Shown: in pieces, positions 31,802 through 40,375 of the stretch
Layout of the letters: each line of letters starts with the position of its first letter
Numbering within the stretch: position 1 is the stretch's first letter
Assembly (NCBI GenBank): GCA_040757575.1
Contig: JBFLXA010000005.1
Location: 62,001 to 126,000, forward strand
Direction of reading: 5' to 3'
From: PFJX01 sp040757575
Lineage (GTDB): Bacteria > Pseudomonadota > Gammaproteobacteria > Burkholderiales > Thiobacillaceae
DNA length: 64,000 bases
Program-made: the position numbers and the translations under genes
The notes under the pieces: generated by a model
Seen by the model: the letters and a program-made list of their open reading frames with translations, nothing else
Databases searched by the model: none
Told to the model about the DNA's origin: nothing

Positions 31802-32958
31802 CTGGACCCCAGGGTCAGCACCTCATCGTTGAAGTCGTAGCGGGGGTTGTGGAGCATGCAGCCCCCCTCTGCCATGCCGTTGCCGATCCACACGTAGCAG
31901 CCGGGTTTTTCCCGCAGCATGTAGGCGAAATCCTCGGCGCCCATGGAGGGGTTCAGGTCGCTGCGCACCCGGTTCTGGCCCACCAGGTCTGTCAGCACCT
32001 CCTCGCAAAGCTGGGCTTCGGGCACGGTGTTCACCGTGGGGGGGTAGCCGCGCCGGTACTCCAGGCTGACCTGCACCCCATGGGCGGCACCAATGCCGGC
32101 ACACTGGCGCTCCATGGCCGCTTCCATGGCGTCCTGGACCTCGGGGCGGAAGGCCCGCACCGTGCCGCCGATCTTCACCTCTGCGGGAATCACGTTATAG
32201 GCCTCGCCGCCGGCGAAGAAGCGGGTCACCGAAAGCACGGCCGCGTCCAGGGGGTCCAGGGTGCGGCTGACGATGCCCTGGAGAGACTGCACCAGGGCTG
32301 CTCCGGCCACCAGGGCGTCCTTGCCTTGATGGGGCATGGCCGCATGGGCGCCGTGGCCCCGGATGAGGATGTCGAACTGGTCCGCGCAGGCCATCACCGG
32401 GCCCTTGTGGACGGCGAACTGGCTGGCGGGCAGGCCGGGCCAGTTGTGCATGCCGAACACCGACTGCACGGGGAACTGCTCGAACAGCCCCTGTTCGATC
32501 ATCACCCGGGCGCCGCCGTCGGTCTCCTCGGCAGGCTGGAAAATGAAGACCACGGTGCCGTCGAACCGGCGGGTGCGGGCCAGATGCTGGGCGGCCCCCA
32601 GCAGCATGGCGGTGTGGCCGTCGTGGCCGCAGGCATGCATGCGCCCCTCATGGCGGGACCGATGGGGAAAGCCGTTCTGCTCCAGCACCGGCAGGGCGTC
32701 CATGTCTGCCCGCAGGCCGATCATGCGGGAACTGTCCCCCTGTTTCAGCACCCCCACCACGCCGGTGCCTGCCAGGCCCCGGTGAACTTCGATGCCGCAG
32801 GCGGTGAGGAAATTGGCCACCACGTCGCTGGTGCGGTGTTCCTGGTAGGCCAGTTCCGGGTGGGCGTGGAGATCGTGGCGCAGGGCCACCAGGGCTTCCC
32901 GCTGGGCCTGGAGCCCGGGGAGGACCCCGGGCAGCGTCTGATGGTGAGATGCGCTCAT
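31762..32958 (-). CDS. M20-family amidohydrolase (hippurate hydrolase-like)
   Basis: 398 residues. HDLHAHPELAYQEHRTS opens the catalytic domain; the metal ligands are in MHACGHDGHTAMLLG and PAEETDGGARVMI, and a dimerisation domain (GHGAHAAMPHQGKDA) is inserted in the middle. Relatives cleave hippurate, indole-3-acetyl amino acids or N-acetyl amino acids; the substrate here is unknown. The ATG (MSASHHQT) overlaps the SirB-like stop by four bases. Confidence 0.9.
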   Translation of the reverse strand: MSASHHQTLPGVLPGLQAQREALVALRHDLHAHPELAYQEHRTSDVVANFLTACGIEVHRGLAGTGVVGVLKQGDSSRMIGLRADMDALPVLEQNGFPHRSRHEGRMHACGHDGHTAMLLGAAQHLARTRRFDGTVVFIFQPAEETDGGARVMIEQGLFEQFPVQSVFGMHNWPGLPASQFAVHKGPVMACADQFDILIRGHGAHAAMPHQGKDALVAGAALVQSLQGIVSRTLDPLDAAVLSVTRFFAGGEAYNVIPAEVKIGGTVRAFRPEVQDAMEAAMERQCAGIGAAHGVQVSLEYRRGYPPTVNTVPEAQLCEEVLTDLVGQNRVRSDLNPSMGAEDFAYMLREKPGCYVWIGNGMAEGGCMLHNPRYDFNDEVLTLGSSYWVRLAETLLSA

Positions 32959-33341
32959 CCCGCCATCCCCGGCATGACCTGCTTGGTCACCGCCACGGCA
33001 ATGATGTAGCCGAACACCCCCAGGGCGGCCAGGAAGGCCTTGATGCGCAAGGCCTTGGTACGTCCTCGTTTCAGGGCCACCGTGCCCAGACCGATGTAAG
33101 CCAGCAGGCCGATGATCTTGGCCAGCAGCCAGGGTTGTTCCAGGGGGTTGAGGCTGGCCACCACCAGCATGGCGATGGCTGCGGCCAGCAGCAGGGTATC
33201 GTTGACGTGGGGCACGATGCGCACCCACCTGGCCTGCAACAGCGCGGATTCCCGCATCATCCATAAGCCCCGCAGCAGAAACAGGGCCAGACTGATGTAG
33301 AGGGTGCCGACGTGCACCAGGCGCAGCAGGGAATAATCCAT
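32955..33341 (-). CDS. SirB-family membrane protein
   Basis: 128 residues with four membrane helices. MDYSLLRLVHVGTLYISLALFLLRGLWMM and later RIVPHVNDTLLLAAAIAML are typical of the SirB/YchQ family, described as raising invasion gene expression in Salmonella but without a known biochemical role. The ATG matches the family start; the longer frame is not used. Overlaps the amidohydrolase downstream. Confidence 0.85.
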   Translation of the reverse strand: MDYSLLRLVHVGTLYISLALFLLRGLWMMRESALLQARWVRIVPHVNDTLLLAAAIAMLVVASLNPLEQPWLLAKIIGLLAYIGLGTVALKRGRTKALRIKAFLAALGVFGYIIAVAVTKQVMPGMAG

Positions 33342-33416
33342 GGGGCGGAACAGGGAAAGTGGCTCGGGAGCCAATGTTACCCCTGCCCGGACAGATGTTC
33401 CTCCTAGACCGGGAAC

Positions 33417-33441
33417 AGGCCTGCCCAGAATGGTCAGGCCT
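33417..33441 (-). repeat. Inverted repeat upstream of the SirB-like gene
   Basis: AGGCCTG and CAGGCCT pair over seven bases with an 11-base loop, 10 bases past the end of the gene at 33451 on the same strand. It lacks a T-run; it may be a weak terminator. Confidence 0.3.
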
Positions 33442-33450
33442 GGGAAAGGG

Positions 33451-33726
33451 TTATTGGGGGGCTTCCGCCCAGTCGCGCTCGTAACGTCGTTCGATGGCGG
33501 CCACCAGGGTGCGTACATCCTGGGTGCTCAGATCCGGGTAGGCCTCGTGCACCACCCGCAGGGCCAGGTAGTCGATGGGCGTGCCGGCCCAGTTGTTGGA
33601 GTCGTGGAAAAAGTGGTCGATACGGATACGGGCGTCATTGAAAATGGTCCGCAAGTGGGGGTGCACGCGGCGTTCCACCTGAATGACGCCACTGGGGTCA
33701 ATATGGGGGTCAATATGGGGGTTCAT
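33451..33726 (-). CDS. Small hypothetical protein
   Basis: 91 residues, not recognised, no signal or membrane segment. The N terminus MNPHIDPHIDPSG comes from a 12-base tandem repeat in the DNA. The remainder (VERRVHPHLRTIFNDARIRIDHFFHDSNNWAGTPIDYLALRVVHEAYP, then RTLVAAIERRYERDW) looks like a compact helical domain. An ATG 13 codons earlier is possible. Confidence 0.6.
   Translation of the reverse strand: MNPHIDPHIDPSGVIQVERRVHPHLRTIFNDARIRIDHFFHDSNNWAGTPIDYLALRVVHEAYPDLSTQDVRTLVAAIERRYERDWAEAPQ
33694..33717. repeat. 12-base tandem repeat in a coding start
   Basis: GGGGTCAATATG occurs twice in tandem, with a degenerate third copy running into the start codon. In the minus-strand gene it encodes HIDPHIDP. 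The unit is a multiple of three, so copy changes keep frame. Confidence 0.7.
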
Positions 33727-33816
33727 GGGTCTCTCTCCGGTCTTGTCCTGCCCGATGCCGGGCATCCTTCAATCTAGACAATTACCGGACGAATCAAAGG
33801 CTTGGGTCTTTGCCGG

Positions 33817-34224
33817 TCAGGATTCGATGTCCCCGTCCAGGTAAAACCAGCGGCCCTCCACGCGCTGGAAGCGGCTGGTTTCCGCCAGCCGGAAGGCCCG
33901 GCCGCCGATCTTGTAGCGGGCCACGAAGCGCACCTGGGCCTGGTTCTCGCCCTGGGGCAGGTGGGCCTTCACCTGAAGCCCCAGCCATTTGGGTACCGGG
34001 GGCGTGTCCAGATCCAGCTCCGCCGGCCGGGTGTCCGGGTGCCAGGTAGCCAGTAGATAGTCCCGGTTCCCCAGTACATAGGCGGCATAGCGGCTGCGCA
34101 TCAGGCGCTCGGCATCGGCCGGGGGACGGCTGCCATCATGGCAGGGGCCACAGCAGGCGCTGTAGGGGATGTCGGAGCCGCAAGGGCAGGCGCCGGGAAC
34201 TGACGGGGGAACATGACGGGTCAT
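33817..34224 (-). CDS. YchJ-family SEC-C motif protein
   Basis: 135 residues. The N-terminal CPCGSDIPYSACCGPCHDG is the SEC-C zinc motif, followed by RLMRSRYAAYVLGNRDYLLATWHPDTRP and a beta-rich NTF2-like part ending RFQRVEGRWFYLDGD, as in the YchJ (UPF0225) family. Its function is unknown. It diverges from the OmpA lipoprotein gene. Confidence 0.9.
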   Translation of the reverse strand: MTRHVPPSVPGACPCGSDIPYSACCGPCHDGSRPPADAERLMRSRYAAYVLGNRDYLLATWHPDTRPAELDLDTPPVPKWLGLQVKAHLPQGENQAQVRFVARYKIGGRAFRLAETSRFQRVEGRWFYLDGDIES

Positions 34225-34309
34225 GGATTACATTATGGTCCAGGCTTGGCCTATCCTTCGGTTTTGCCCACTACGCCCCTGATTCAACAGGCCAGATAAA
34301 GGAGACGCC

Positions 34310-35869
34310 ATGTTGTCCGTAGTTCCGCCCCATGCCCGACGCTTGCTGTTGCCCGCCCTGCTCGTCCTGGCCTTGCCGGGCTGTGCCACGAAGGAATACG
34401 TGCAACAGGAACTGGCCTGGGTGAATTCCCGCCTGGAGGGCATTGAAAACACCCTGGGCCATGCGGACAAGCGCATCAATGCCAACACCAGCCGTCTTTC
34501 TGCCACCGAATCCCGCCTGGGCAAGGCGGAGCAGGACGCCGCCGCCCTGGACCGGAAGCTGGGCGAGACCCAGCAGGACCTGGCCGCCACCAACAACAAC
34601 GTGGCCGGTCTGCTCATGGGGTTGAATGCTGCCAACCTGCGCATCGACAGCAATGTGGAAAAGATCCAGACCGCCGAGCAGCGCCTGGCCCAGACCCAGC
34701 AGGAAGCGGCGGTCATCCAGAAACGGCTGGATGACACCCAGGGGGACCTGGAAGGCGCCAAACAGAATCTGGCCGGGCTGCTGGTGGGCCTGAACCAGGC
34801 CAATGCCCGCATCGATGCCCAGGCGGCGACCCTGGCCGGAGATACCCGCGCCACGGGCGCTGTGGCTGCCTTTACGCCTTCTCAGCCCGGCGCAGATGCC
34901 ACTCCGGGAGCCGGCTCCACCCCGGCTGCGGCTGCTCCGGAGGCCAGTCCTGCCGCTGCTGCCGCGCCAGTCGCCGCCCCTCCCTCGCCGTCGCTGGCCT
35001 TGGCGGGGGCCGGGCAAAAGGCAGTGACGGCCGACGCGACTCCGGCCCAGGGCGCTCTGCTGGGCAGCGAAATGCAGGAGCGCCTGGCCCGAGTGAACGT
35101 CCTGATCGACGAAGTCCACCGCCGCATCACCGTGAACACCTCGTCCCTCCAGAACGCCAACGTGCGCATCGGTGCCCTGGAAGCAGGACTGGCTGCCGCC
35201 AGCCAGCGCAGCGAGGAAGCCGACGCCACCCTCAAGGCCACCCGGGACAAGGTGGATGCGGCCCAGGCCGGCCTGGAGGCGGCGGACAAGCGCATTGCCG
35301 CCAATACAACGGCCCTGGAGGCGATGGGACCCCATATCGATACCCTGCGGGCAGAAATGCAAGGGGCCAATGGACGGCTGGACGGCCTCCAGGCCCGTCT
35401 GGCAGACGTGGACGCCCATCTGCTGCGTAACGACGCCGAACATGCCCACCTGTCACGCACCGCCCAGGAAGCCCTGGACCGGGCCCTGGCCGCCGGCAAG
35501 CTGGCGGAAGGCCGGCTGGTGATGGAAACCGTGCTCTCCGAGGCCATCGGTTTCGGCTTTGGCCAGTCGGGCCTGAGTGAAAGCGGCCGGCTGGCCCTGC
35601 TGGCCTTCGCCGACAAGTTGAAGTCCATGGACCAGGATGTCTATGTGGAAATCCAGGGCCACACGGACAGCAGCGGCCCGGAAGAAGCCAACCTGCGCCT
35701 GTCCCGTCAGCGGGCCGAAGCCGTGCGGGATTTCCTGCACCAGCAGGGAGGTCTTTCCCTGCACCGCCTGGCGGTGGCCGCCTACGGCGAAAGCCGGCCC
35801 GTTGCCGACAACGCCACTCGGGACGGCCGTATTCAGAACCGGCGCGTGGTGCTGGTGGTGTTGAAATAA
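34310..35869 (+). CDS. OmpA-family lipoprotein with long coiled coil
   Basis: 519 residues. A lipoprotein signal ends in LPGC (Cys25). Residues 30-170 and 255-380 are heptad-like helical repeats (KRINANTSRL; KRIAANTTALEA), split by an Ala/Pro linker near 185-245. The OmpA peptidoglycan-binding domain is C-terminal: YVEIQGHTDSSGPEEANLRLSRQRAEAVRDFL and NRRVVLVVLK. The likely job is tethering the outer membrane to the cell wall across a long spacer. AAAGGAG precedes the ATG. Not linked to tol-pal genes. Confidence 0.85.
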   Translation: MLSVVPPHARRLLLPALLVLALPGCATKEYVQQELAWVNSRLEGIENTLGHADKRINANTSRLSATESRLGKAEQDAAALDRKLGETQQDLAATNNNVAGLLMGLNAANLRIDSNVEKIQTAEQRLAQTQQEAAVIQKRLDDTQGDLEGAKQNLAGLLVGLNQANARIDAQAATLAGDTRATGAVAAFTPSQPGADATPGAGSTPAAAAPEASPAAAAAPVAAPPSPSLALAGAGQKAVTADATPAQGALLGSEMQERLARVNVLIDEVHRRITVNTSSLQNANVRIGALEAGLAAASQRSEEADATLKATRDKVDAAQAGLEAADKRIAANTTALEAMGPHIDTLRAEMQGANGRLDGLQARLADVDAHLLRNDAEHAHLSRTAQEALDRALAAGKLAEGRLVMETVLSEAIGFGFGQSGLSESGRLALLAFADKLKSMDQDVYVEIQGHTDSSGPEEANLRLSRQRAEAVRDFLHQQGGLSLHRLAVAAYGESRPVADNATRDGRIQNRRVVLVVLK

Positions 35870-35897
35870 CTGCTGACTTACTTGCCAAGGAGCCCCC

Positions 35898-36668
35898 GTG
35901 CGCACTCTCTACATGCTGCTGATCGGCCTGACTCTTTCCTTCGCGGCCCAGGCCGTGGAATTCCGTAAGGTCACCCTGATGTCCGGGGATGTGGAAGTAC
36001 CTGTGGACATCGCCGTGCCTGAGGGCAAGGGACCGTTCCCACCCGTGTTGTTCATCCACGCCAAGCGGGGCGTGGACGAGAACGAGCGACGCCACATGGA
36101 AGACCTGGCCCGGCAGGGCTATCTGGTGGTCATGCCGGACTGGCAGAGCGGCCGCATGATCGAACGCTGGCCCTCCGAGCACAATCCTGAGACCGAACTG
36201 GACGTGGAAAAGGCCCTGGATTACCTGAAGGCCCTGCCGGAAGCCTGCAAGCAGCCCGTGGGCATCGTCGCCCTGTCCCGGGGGCCCTACTACGCCATCC
36301 GCCTGGCGGCCAAGCGGGGGCCCGACATCGCCGCCATCGTCAGCTACTACGGCCACATGCAGAACCCCAACGCCCCGGAACCGGACCAGCTCTTCCGGGT
36401 GGCGCCGGAGGTCATGCAGATCAACACCCCCATCCTCTATCTCATCGGCGAAGCGGATTTCGAACTGCGCCGCATCGTCGGCGGGCGGGCTTTTTATGCC
36501 CTGTGGGAGCGGGGCGTGCCGGTGGAATACCAGGTCTACCCCATGGCCCGGCGGGCCTTCGACTTCCGCGCCGACCAGACCCCGGAAGAAAAGATCGCCG
36601 CTCGCCACGCCCGCCAGCGGGCGGATGCCTGGCTGAAACGCTGGATGCAGCCGGCCCAGTGCCAGTGA
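35898..36668 (+). CDS. Exported dienelactone-hydrolase-like protein
   Basis: 256 residues. A signal peptide (MRTLYMLLIGLTLSFAAQA) precedes an alpha/beta-hydrolase fold: VLFIHAKRGVDENERRHMEDLARQGYLVVMPD, nucleophile elbow ALSRGPYYA with Ser, and LIGEADFEL with the acid. The usual terminal His motif (YPGAGHAF) reads YPMARRAF, so the catalytic His appears to be Arg. It may bind rather than cleave its ligand. GTG start with AAGGAG five bases upstream. Confidence 0.75.
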   Translation: MRTLYMLLIGLTLSFAAQAVEFRKVTLMSGDVEVPVDIAVPEGKGPFPPVLFIHAKRGVDENERRHMEDLARQGYLVVMPDWQSGRMIERWPSEHNPETELDVEKALDYLKALPEACKQPVGIVALSRGPYYAIRLAAKRGPDIAAIVSYYGHMQNPNAPEPDQLFRVAPEVMQINTPILYLIGEADFELRRIVGGRAFYALWERGVPVEYQVYPMARRAFDFRADQTPEEKIAARHARQRADAWLKRWMQPAQCQ

Positions 36669-36695
36669 ACCCCGGTGGGGGCCGGGCCTGAAGGC

Positions 36696-37670
36696 TCAGC
36701 GTCCCCGCACCAGGCCCATGATCTGGCCCATGTCCAGGTTGCCGGCCTTTTCCCGGATCTGGGGCAGGTATTGGGTTTGAATGGCTTTGGCCGGGCCCAG
36801 CAGATTCTGGAAGGTGTCCCGCAGCAACTGGGCGTTCATCTGCCGTCCGCCGGAGTAGTAGCGTTTCGCCACCTGGCCCAGGGCGTAGGTGGTGGCGAAG
36901 GAGAAGGCCATGCCGGTGGCCGCACTCCCCGCCTTGCCGGCCCATTTGCCCGCCGCCTTGCCCAGCAGTCCCCCCAGCAGCTTGCGGCCGAACTGTTCCA
37001 GGTACTGGGAGGTGAGGCCCACCCCCAGGGTGGCCAGCAGTTCCCGGATATGGCCCTGGTCCAGTTCGTGGCCGTGGGCCTTGCCGATGCCGTACACCAT
37101 CTTGATCTGCAAGGGGATGATGGCCATGGAGGCCCAGGACTGGGGCAGCAGTTCCAGGGCGCCGTTGAGGATGGCGTAGTTGAGGATGCTGCGGTCCAGT
37201 TCCGCCTCCGGCACATTTGCCACGGTTGCCACCACGGGGCCGGCCGCCGGGGCGGCCTGGGTGGAGGCGACCCGGGGTGCTGCCGCTTCCGCCAGGTCAG
37301 CCATGACGTCCACTTCCGCCTGCACGGGGGCCGTGACCTCCGGTTTCAGTTCCAGGGCTGCCGCCAGCCGGGCCAGGAAGGCCTGCTCGGCGGGATTGGC
37401 ATGGCCGTCCGCATCACAGACCCCCACGGCCACTTCGTAGGCCAGGCTGCGCAGGGACGGATCGTCCAGGGCGGCGACACAATCCGCCAGCTGGATCTTC
37501 TTCAGCAATACCTTCTGGTACAGGGCCAGGAGATCCGGCGCCCCGTCGGCGTGGCCCAGGGATTCGGCCAGGCGGCGGATATTGTCCCGCTCCTGGCCGG
37601 CGTTGGCGCCGTCCGCAAAGGCGGCCAGCAGGGCGATGGCAAGGAGGGCTTCCTGGTGACGGGTTTCCAC
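36696..37670 (-). CDS. TerB-like/DUF697-like protein
   Basis: 324 residues. The first 120 (HQEALLAIALLAAFADGANAGQERDNIRRLAESL; VCDADGHANPAEQAFLARLA) form two TerB-like helical units with acidic metal-site character. After an Ala/Pro linker the second half (RSILNYAILNGALELLPQSWASMAIIPLQIKMVYGIGKAHG; Gly/Ala-rich segment 235-275) resembles DUF697 proteins that associate with membranes. Tellurite resistance is the family label, not a shown function. GTG start. It follows cheZ on the same strand. Confidence 0.7.
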   Translation of the reverse strand: METRHQEALLAIALLAAFADGANAGQERDNIRRLAESLGHADGAPDLLALYQKVLLKKIQLADCVAALDDPSLRSLAYEVAVGVCDADGHANPAEQAFLARLAAALELKPEVTAPVQAEVDVMADLAEAAAPRVASTQAAPAAGPVVATVANVPEAELDRSILNYAILNGALELLPQSWASMAIIPLQIKMVYGIGKAHGHELDQGHIRELLATLGVGLTSQYLEQFGRKLLGGLLGKAAGKWAGKAGSAATGMAFSFATTYALGQVAKRYYSGGRQMNAQLLRDTFQNLLGPAKAIQTQYLPQIREKAGNLDMGQIMGLVRGR

Positions 37671-37740
37671 GGCGGACCTTTCTGGGATTCGAAAGACCCT
37701 TAGGGTGTTGTCGCGCCGCCGCGTTCCCTTGGATGCAACT

Positions 37741-38253
37741 TCAATCGAACAGGCTGTCGATGTCGTCCTGGCTGACCTGTTCTTCTGCCCGCACCTGGGG
37801 GCCGGCCAGCAAGCCCGGGTCCCCTTCCTCCTCGATGAGCAGGTGGGCCAGACCGGTTTCCATCTTTTCCACGGTCACCAGCAGCTTGTTCACCACCTGG
37901 CCCACCAGGTCCTGGAAGGCCTGGGCCTGGATGACTTCGCTGAGTTCGTGGCCGGACTGGGCGTTTTCTGTCGCCAGGGCGGCCAGAAAGGCCTGGATTT
38001 CGGGGGAACGGGTGCGTCGGGCCAGACGCTGGGCCTGCTGGCTTTGTGATTTGAGCCGGTCGCCGATGGTTTCGGCGGCGTTCAGGGTCTGGCTGGCGGC
38101 CTGTTCGGTCAGGCTGGCGATGTAGCGCAGCCGATCCCGGGTATTGCTCACCACCTGGGCCTGGGGCAGGGAATCCTGGCCGATCTCCCGCAGGGTAAGC
38201 CGCAGGTCTTCCACCAGGTGCTGGATGTTGTGGCGCAGTTGTTCTTGGCTCAT
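37741..38253 (-). CDS. cheZ: Chemotaxis protein phosphatase CheZ
   Basis: 170 residues, shorter than E. coli CheZ (214). The catalytic helix contains AFQDLVGQVVNKLLVTVEKME, with the Gln that places water for CheY-P hydrolysis, and the C terminus ends SQDDIDSLFD, the CheY-binding peptide. No cheA, cheY or flagellar gene is in the window, so it is an outlying che gene. Probably cytoplasmic and dimeric. Confidence 0.85.
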   Translation of the reverse strand: MSQEQLRHNIQHLVEDLRLTLREIGQDSLPQAQVVSNTRDRLRYIASLTEQAASQTLNAAETIGDRLKSQSQQAQRLARRTRSPEIQAFLAALATENAQSGHELSEVIQAQAFQDLVGQVVNKLLVTVEKMETGLAHLLIEEEGDPGLLAGPQVRAEEQVSQDDIDSLFD

Positions 38254-38349
38254 GGCGACCTCGTTCTGGTTTTTCCTTATCGGCCGTTAGGCGAGGAGCT
38301 TTAACGAGGGGCGGGATGGAGCGCAAAGGGCGCAACGCCACCTGAAACT

Positions 38350-38790
38350 TCAGTCAGGCGCAGTTTCCTGGAAACGCAGGGAGACCGAATTCAGGCAGTA
38401 GCGCAGGCCCGTGGGGGCGGGGCCGTCGTCGAACACGTGGCCCAGGTGTCCGTCGCAGCGGGCGCAGCGGATTTCCGTGCGGATCATGCCGTGGCTGGTG
38501 TCGCGGATGGTGCGGATGTGGTCCGGGTCCACGGGGGCATAGAAACTGGGCCAGCCGGTGCCGGACTCGAACTTGGCATCGGAACGGAACAGGGGCAGGC
38601 CGCACAACCGGCAGCCGAAGATGCCGCTGCGCTTTTCCTTCAGCAGGCCGCCACAGAAGGGGGGCTCCGTGCCCTGGTACAGGATCACCCGGCGTTCCTC
38701 CGGGCTCAGCTCGGCGGCCAGGGCCTCCCGTTCTTCCAGGGTGGGGGGGGTCAGGTCATGACCGGAGGCGGAGCGGAGGGGGGCGGCCAT
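38350..38790 (-). CDS. msrB: Peptide-methionine (R)-S-oxide reductase
   Basis: 146 residues. Zinc pairs CRLC and CARC, the SGTGWPSFY and GHLGHVFDDGP motifs and the catalytic Cys in LRYCLNSVSLRF are all intact. It repairs R-form methionine sulfoxide in the cytoplasm. Six bases separate it from the small membrane protein gene upstream on the same strand. Confidence 0.95.
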   Translation of the reverse strand: MAAPLRSASGHDLTPPTLEEREALAAELSPEERRVILYQGTEPPFCGGLLKEKRSGIFGCRLCGLPLFRSDAKFESGTGWPSFYAPVDPDHIRTIRDTSHGMIRTEIRCARCDGHLGHVFDDGPAPTGLRYCLNSVSLRFQETAPD

Positions 38791-38796
38791 GGCGGG

Positions 38797-38988
38797 TCAG
38801 TCCGGCATGTTGCTGGAGGGGCCCTTGTCCCGGGTGATCAGGTACATGCCCACGCCGGCAAAGCCCATCCAGATGACCATGGCCAGGGAGCCCATGAGTT
38901 CCCAGAGGGTGCCCAGGAAGATCAGCATGACCAGGGAAAGCCCCAGCAGGACATTGCCGATCCAGAAGGAAGAGGGATGCTTTTCCAT
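38797..38988 (-). CDS. Small membrane protein
   Basis: 63 residues with two membrane helices (FWIGNVLLGLSLVMLIFLGTL and MGSLAMVIWMGFAGVGMYLI). Not recognised. The ATG MEKHPSS lacks a clear ribosome site but the extra upstream frame is unlike coding sequence. It lies immediately upstream of msrB. Confidence 0.6.
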   Translation of the reverse strand: MEKHPSSFWIGNVLLGLSLVMLIFLGTLWELMGSLAMVIWMGFAGVGMYLITRDKGPSSNMPD

Positions 38989-39133
38989 GGAGGTAACCGA
39001 AGTTGCAATGGCCTCGATTCTATCGGCTAACGGCCCGGGCCGACCAAGGGGGAAAACGGGGGGCATAGGGGGAAAGCGCAGGGAATAGGGGGTAAAGTCC
39101 CGCTACCAGAACCCCCTGCCATGCCTGAGTGCC

Positions 39134-39604
39134 ATGAAAATTATCGTCCAGACCGCCCCCTTCGACCTGGCTGCCGAGGTGGCCGAGCTTTATCGCACCA
39201 ATCCCCGGGTGGGGGCGGTGGCCAGCTTTCTCGGCCTGGTGCGGGACGTCAACGACGGCCAGTCCGTTTCCGCCATGACCCTGGAGCACTATCCCGGCAT
39301 GACGGAAAAGGCCCTGGCGGACATCGTCGCCGAGGCCCGGACCCGCTGGGAAGTCCTGGACTGCTGCGTCATCCACCGGGTAGGCCCCCTGATGCCCACG
39401 GACCCCATCGTCCTGGTGGCCGTGGCTTCCGGCCACCGGGGCGACGCCTTCGCCGCCTGCGAATTCATCATGGACTTTCTGAAGACCCGGGCGCCGTTCT
39501 GGAAAAAGGAAGCCACCCCGGCGGGGGAGAAATGGGTGGACGCCCGGGAATCGGATGATCAGGCGGCGGAACGCTGGAACAAGGGTCAGGCGGCAGGGGG
39601 GTGA
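39134..39604 (+). CDS. moaE: Molybdopterin synthase large subunit
   Basis: 156 residues. VGAVASFLGLVRDVNDG, LEHYPGMTEKAL, HRVGPL and the C-terminal APFWKKEATPAGEKWVDARE, with the active-site lysines, are typical of MoaE. With MoaD it inserts sulfur into precursor Z to give molybdopterin. No moaD, moaA or moeA gene is beside it. A truncated dinD follows on the same strand. Confidence 0.93.
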   Translation: MKIIVQTAPFDLAAEVAELYRTNPRVGAVASFLGLVRDVNDGQSVSAMTLEHYPGMTEKALADIVAEARTRWEVLDCCVIHRVGPLMPTDPIVLVAVASGHRGDAFAACEFIMDFLKTRAPFWKKEATPAGEKWVDARESDDQAAERWNKGQAAGG

Positions 39605-39697
39605 GCCCATGCCGGAGGTGTATTCGACTTCGCCAAAAACAACGAAATTCTGCAATTCACCAAATGGCTTGCTACATAACCAAAGACAGGGGGCGCA

Positions 39698-40375
39698 ATG
39701 CAATCCAAAGAGATTCAGTTGATGAAGGACCGGTTCGATGTCCTGAGCCAGATCGTTCCTGAAGAAGGCGTCGAGTTCTGGTTCGCCCGCGACCTGATGG
39801 AACCCCTGGGCTATGCCCGCTGGGAAAACTTCCAGACCGTCATCAAGCGCGCCGTCGAGTCCTGCGAAACAACGGGTTATGCGTCGGAAGACCATTTTCG
39901 TGGCGTCACGAAAATGATCGAGATCGGCAAAGGGGGCCAACGACCGGTGGATGACTTCATGCTCACCCGCTATGCCTGTTACCTCATCGCCCAGAACGGC
40001 GACCCGCGCAAGGAACCCATTGCCTTCGCCCAAAGCTACTTCGCCATCCAGAAGCGCAAGCAGGAACTCATCGAAGACCGCATGCGTCTGCAAGCCAGGC
40101 TGGATACCCGCGAACGCCTGCGTGAATCGGAAAAGGCCCTATCCCAGAACATCTACGAACGTGGTGTGGACGATGCCGGCTTCGGCCGTATCCGCTCCAG
40201 GGGCGATGCCGCGCGCTTCGGTGGCCATACCACCCAGGCCATGAAGGACCGCTACGGCATCACCCAGACCCGCCTCAATGGGCCGCCTCCCAGTTGGGCC
40301 CCACGCCCACTTCCGCCTTCAGGGGCACATTCAGGGCGGCCACGCTGCACATCTTCTCCGGCAGGCCGGTCTTGA
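39698..40375 (+). pseudogene. dinD: DNA-damage-inducible protein D, 3' truncated
   Basis: The first 190 or so residues match DinD: FWFARDLMEPLGYARWENFQTVIKRAVESC, TRYACYLIAQNGDPRKEPIAFAQSYFAIQ and FGGHTTQAMKDRYGI. Homology-like sequence stops at TQTRLN near 40277, exactly where the polA stop codon begins on the other strand, and the frame then runs about 100 bases antisense through polA. Roughly 80-90 C-terminal residues are missing compared with E. coli DinD (274). It is probably a remnant, though a stable shortened protein is possible. No LexA box is obvious upstream. Confidence 0.75.
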
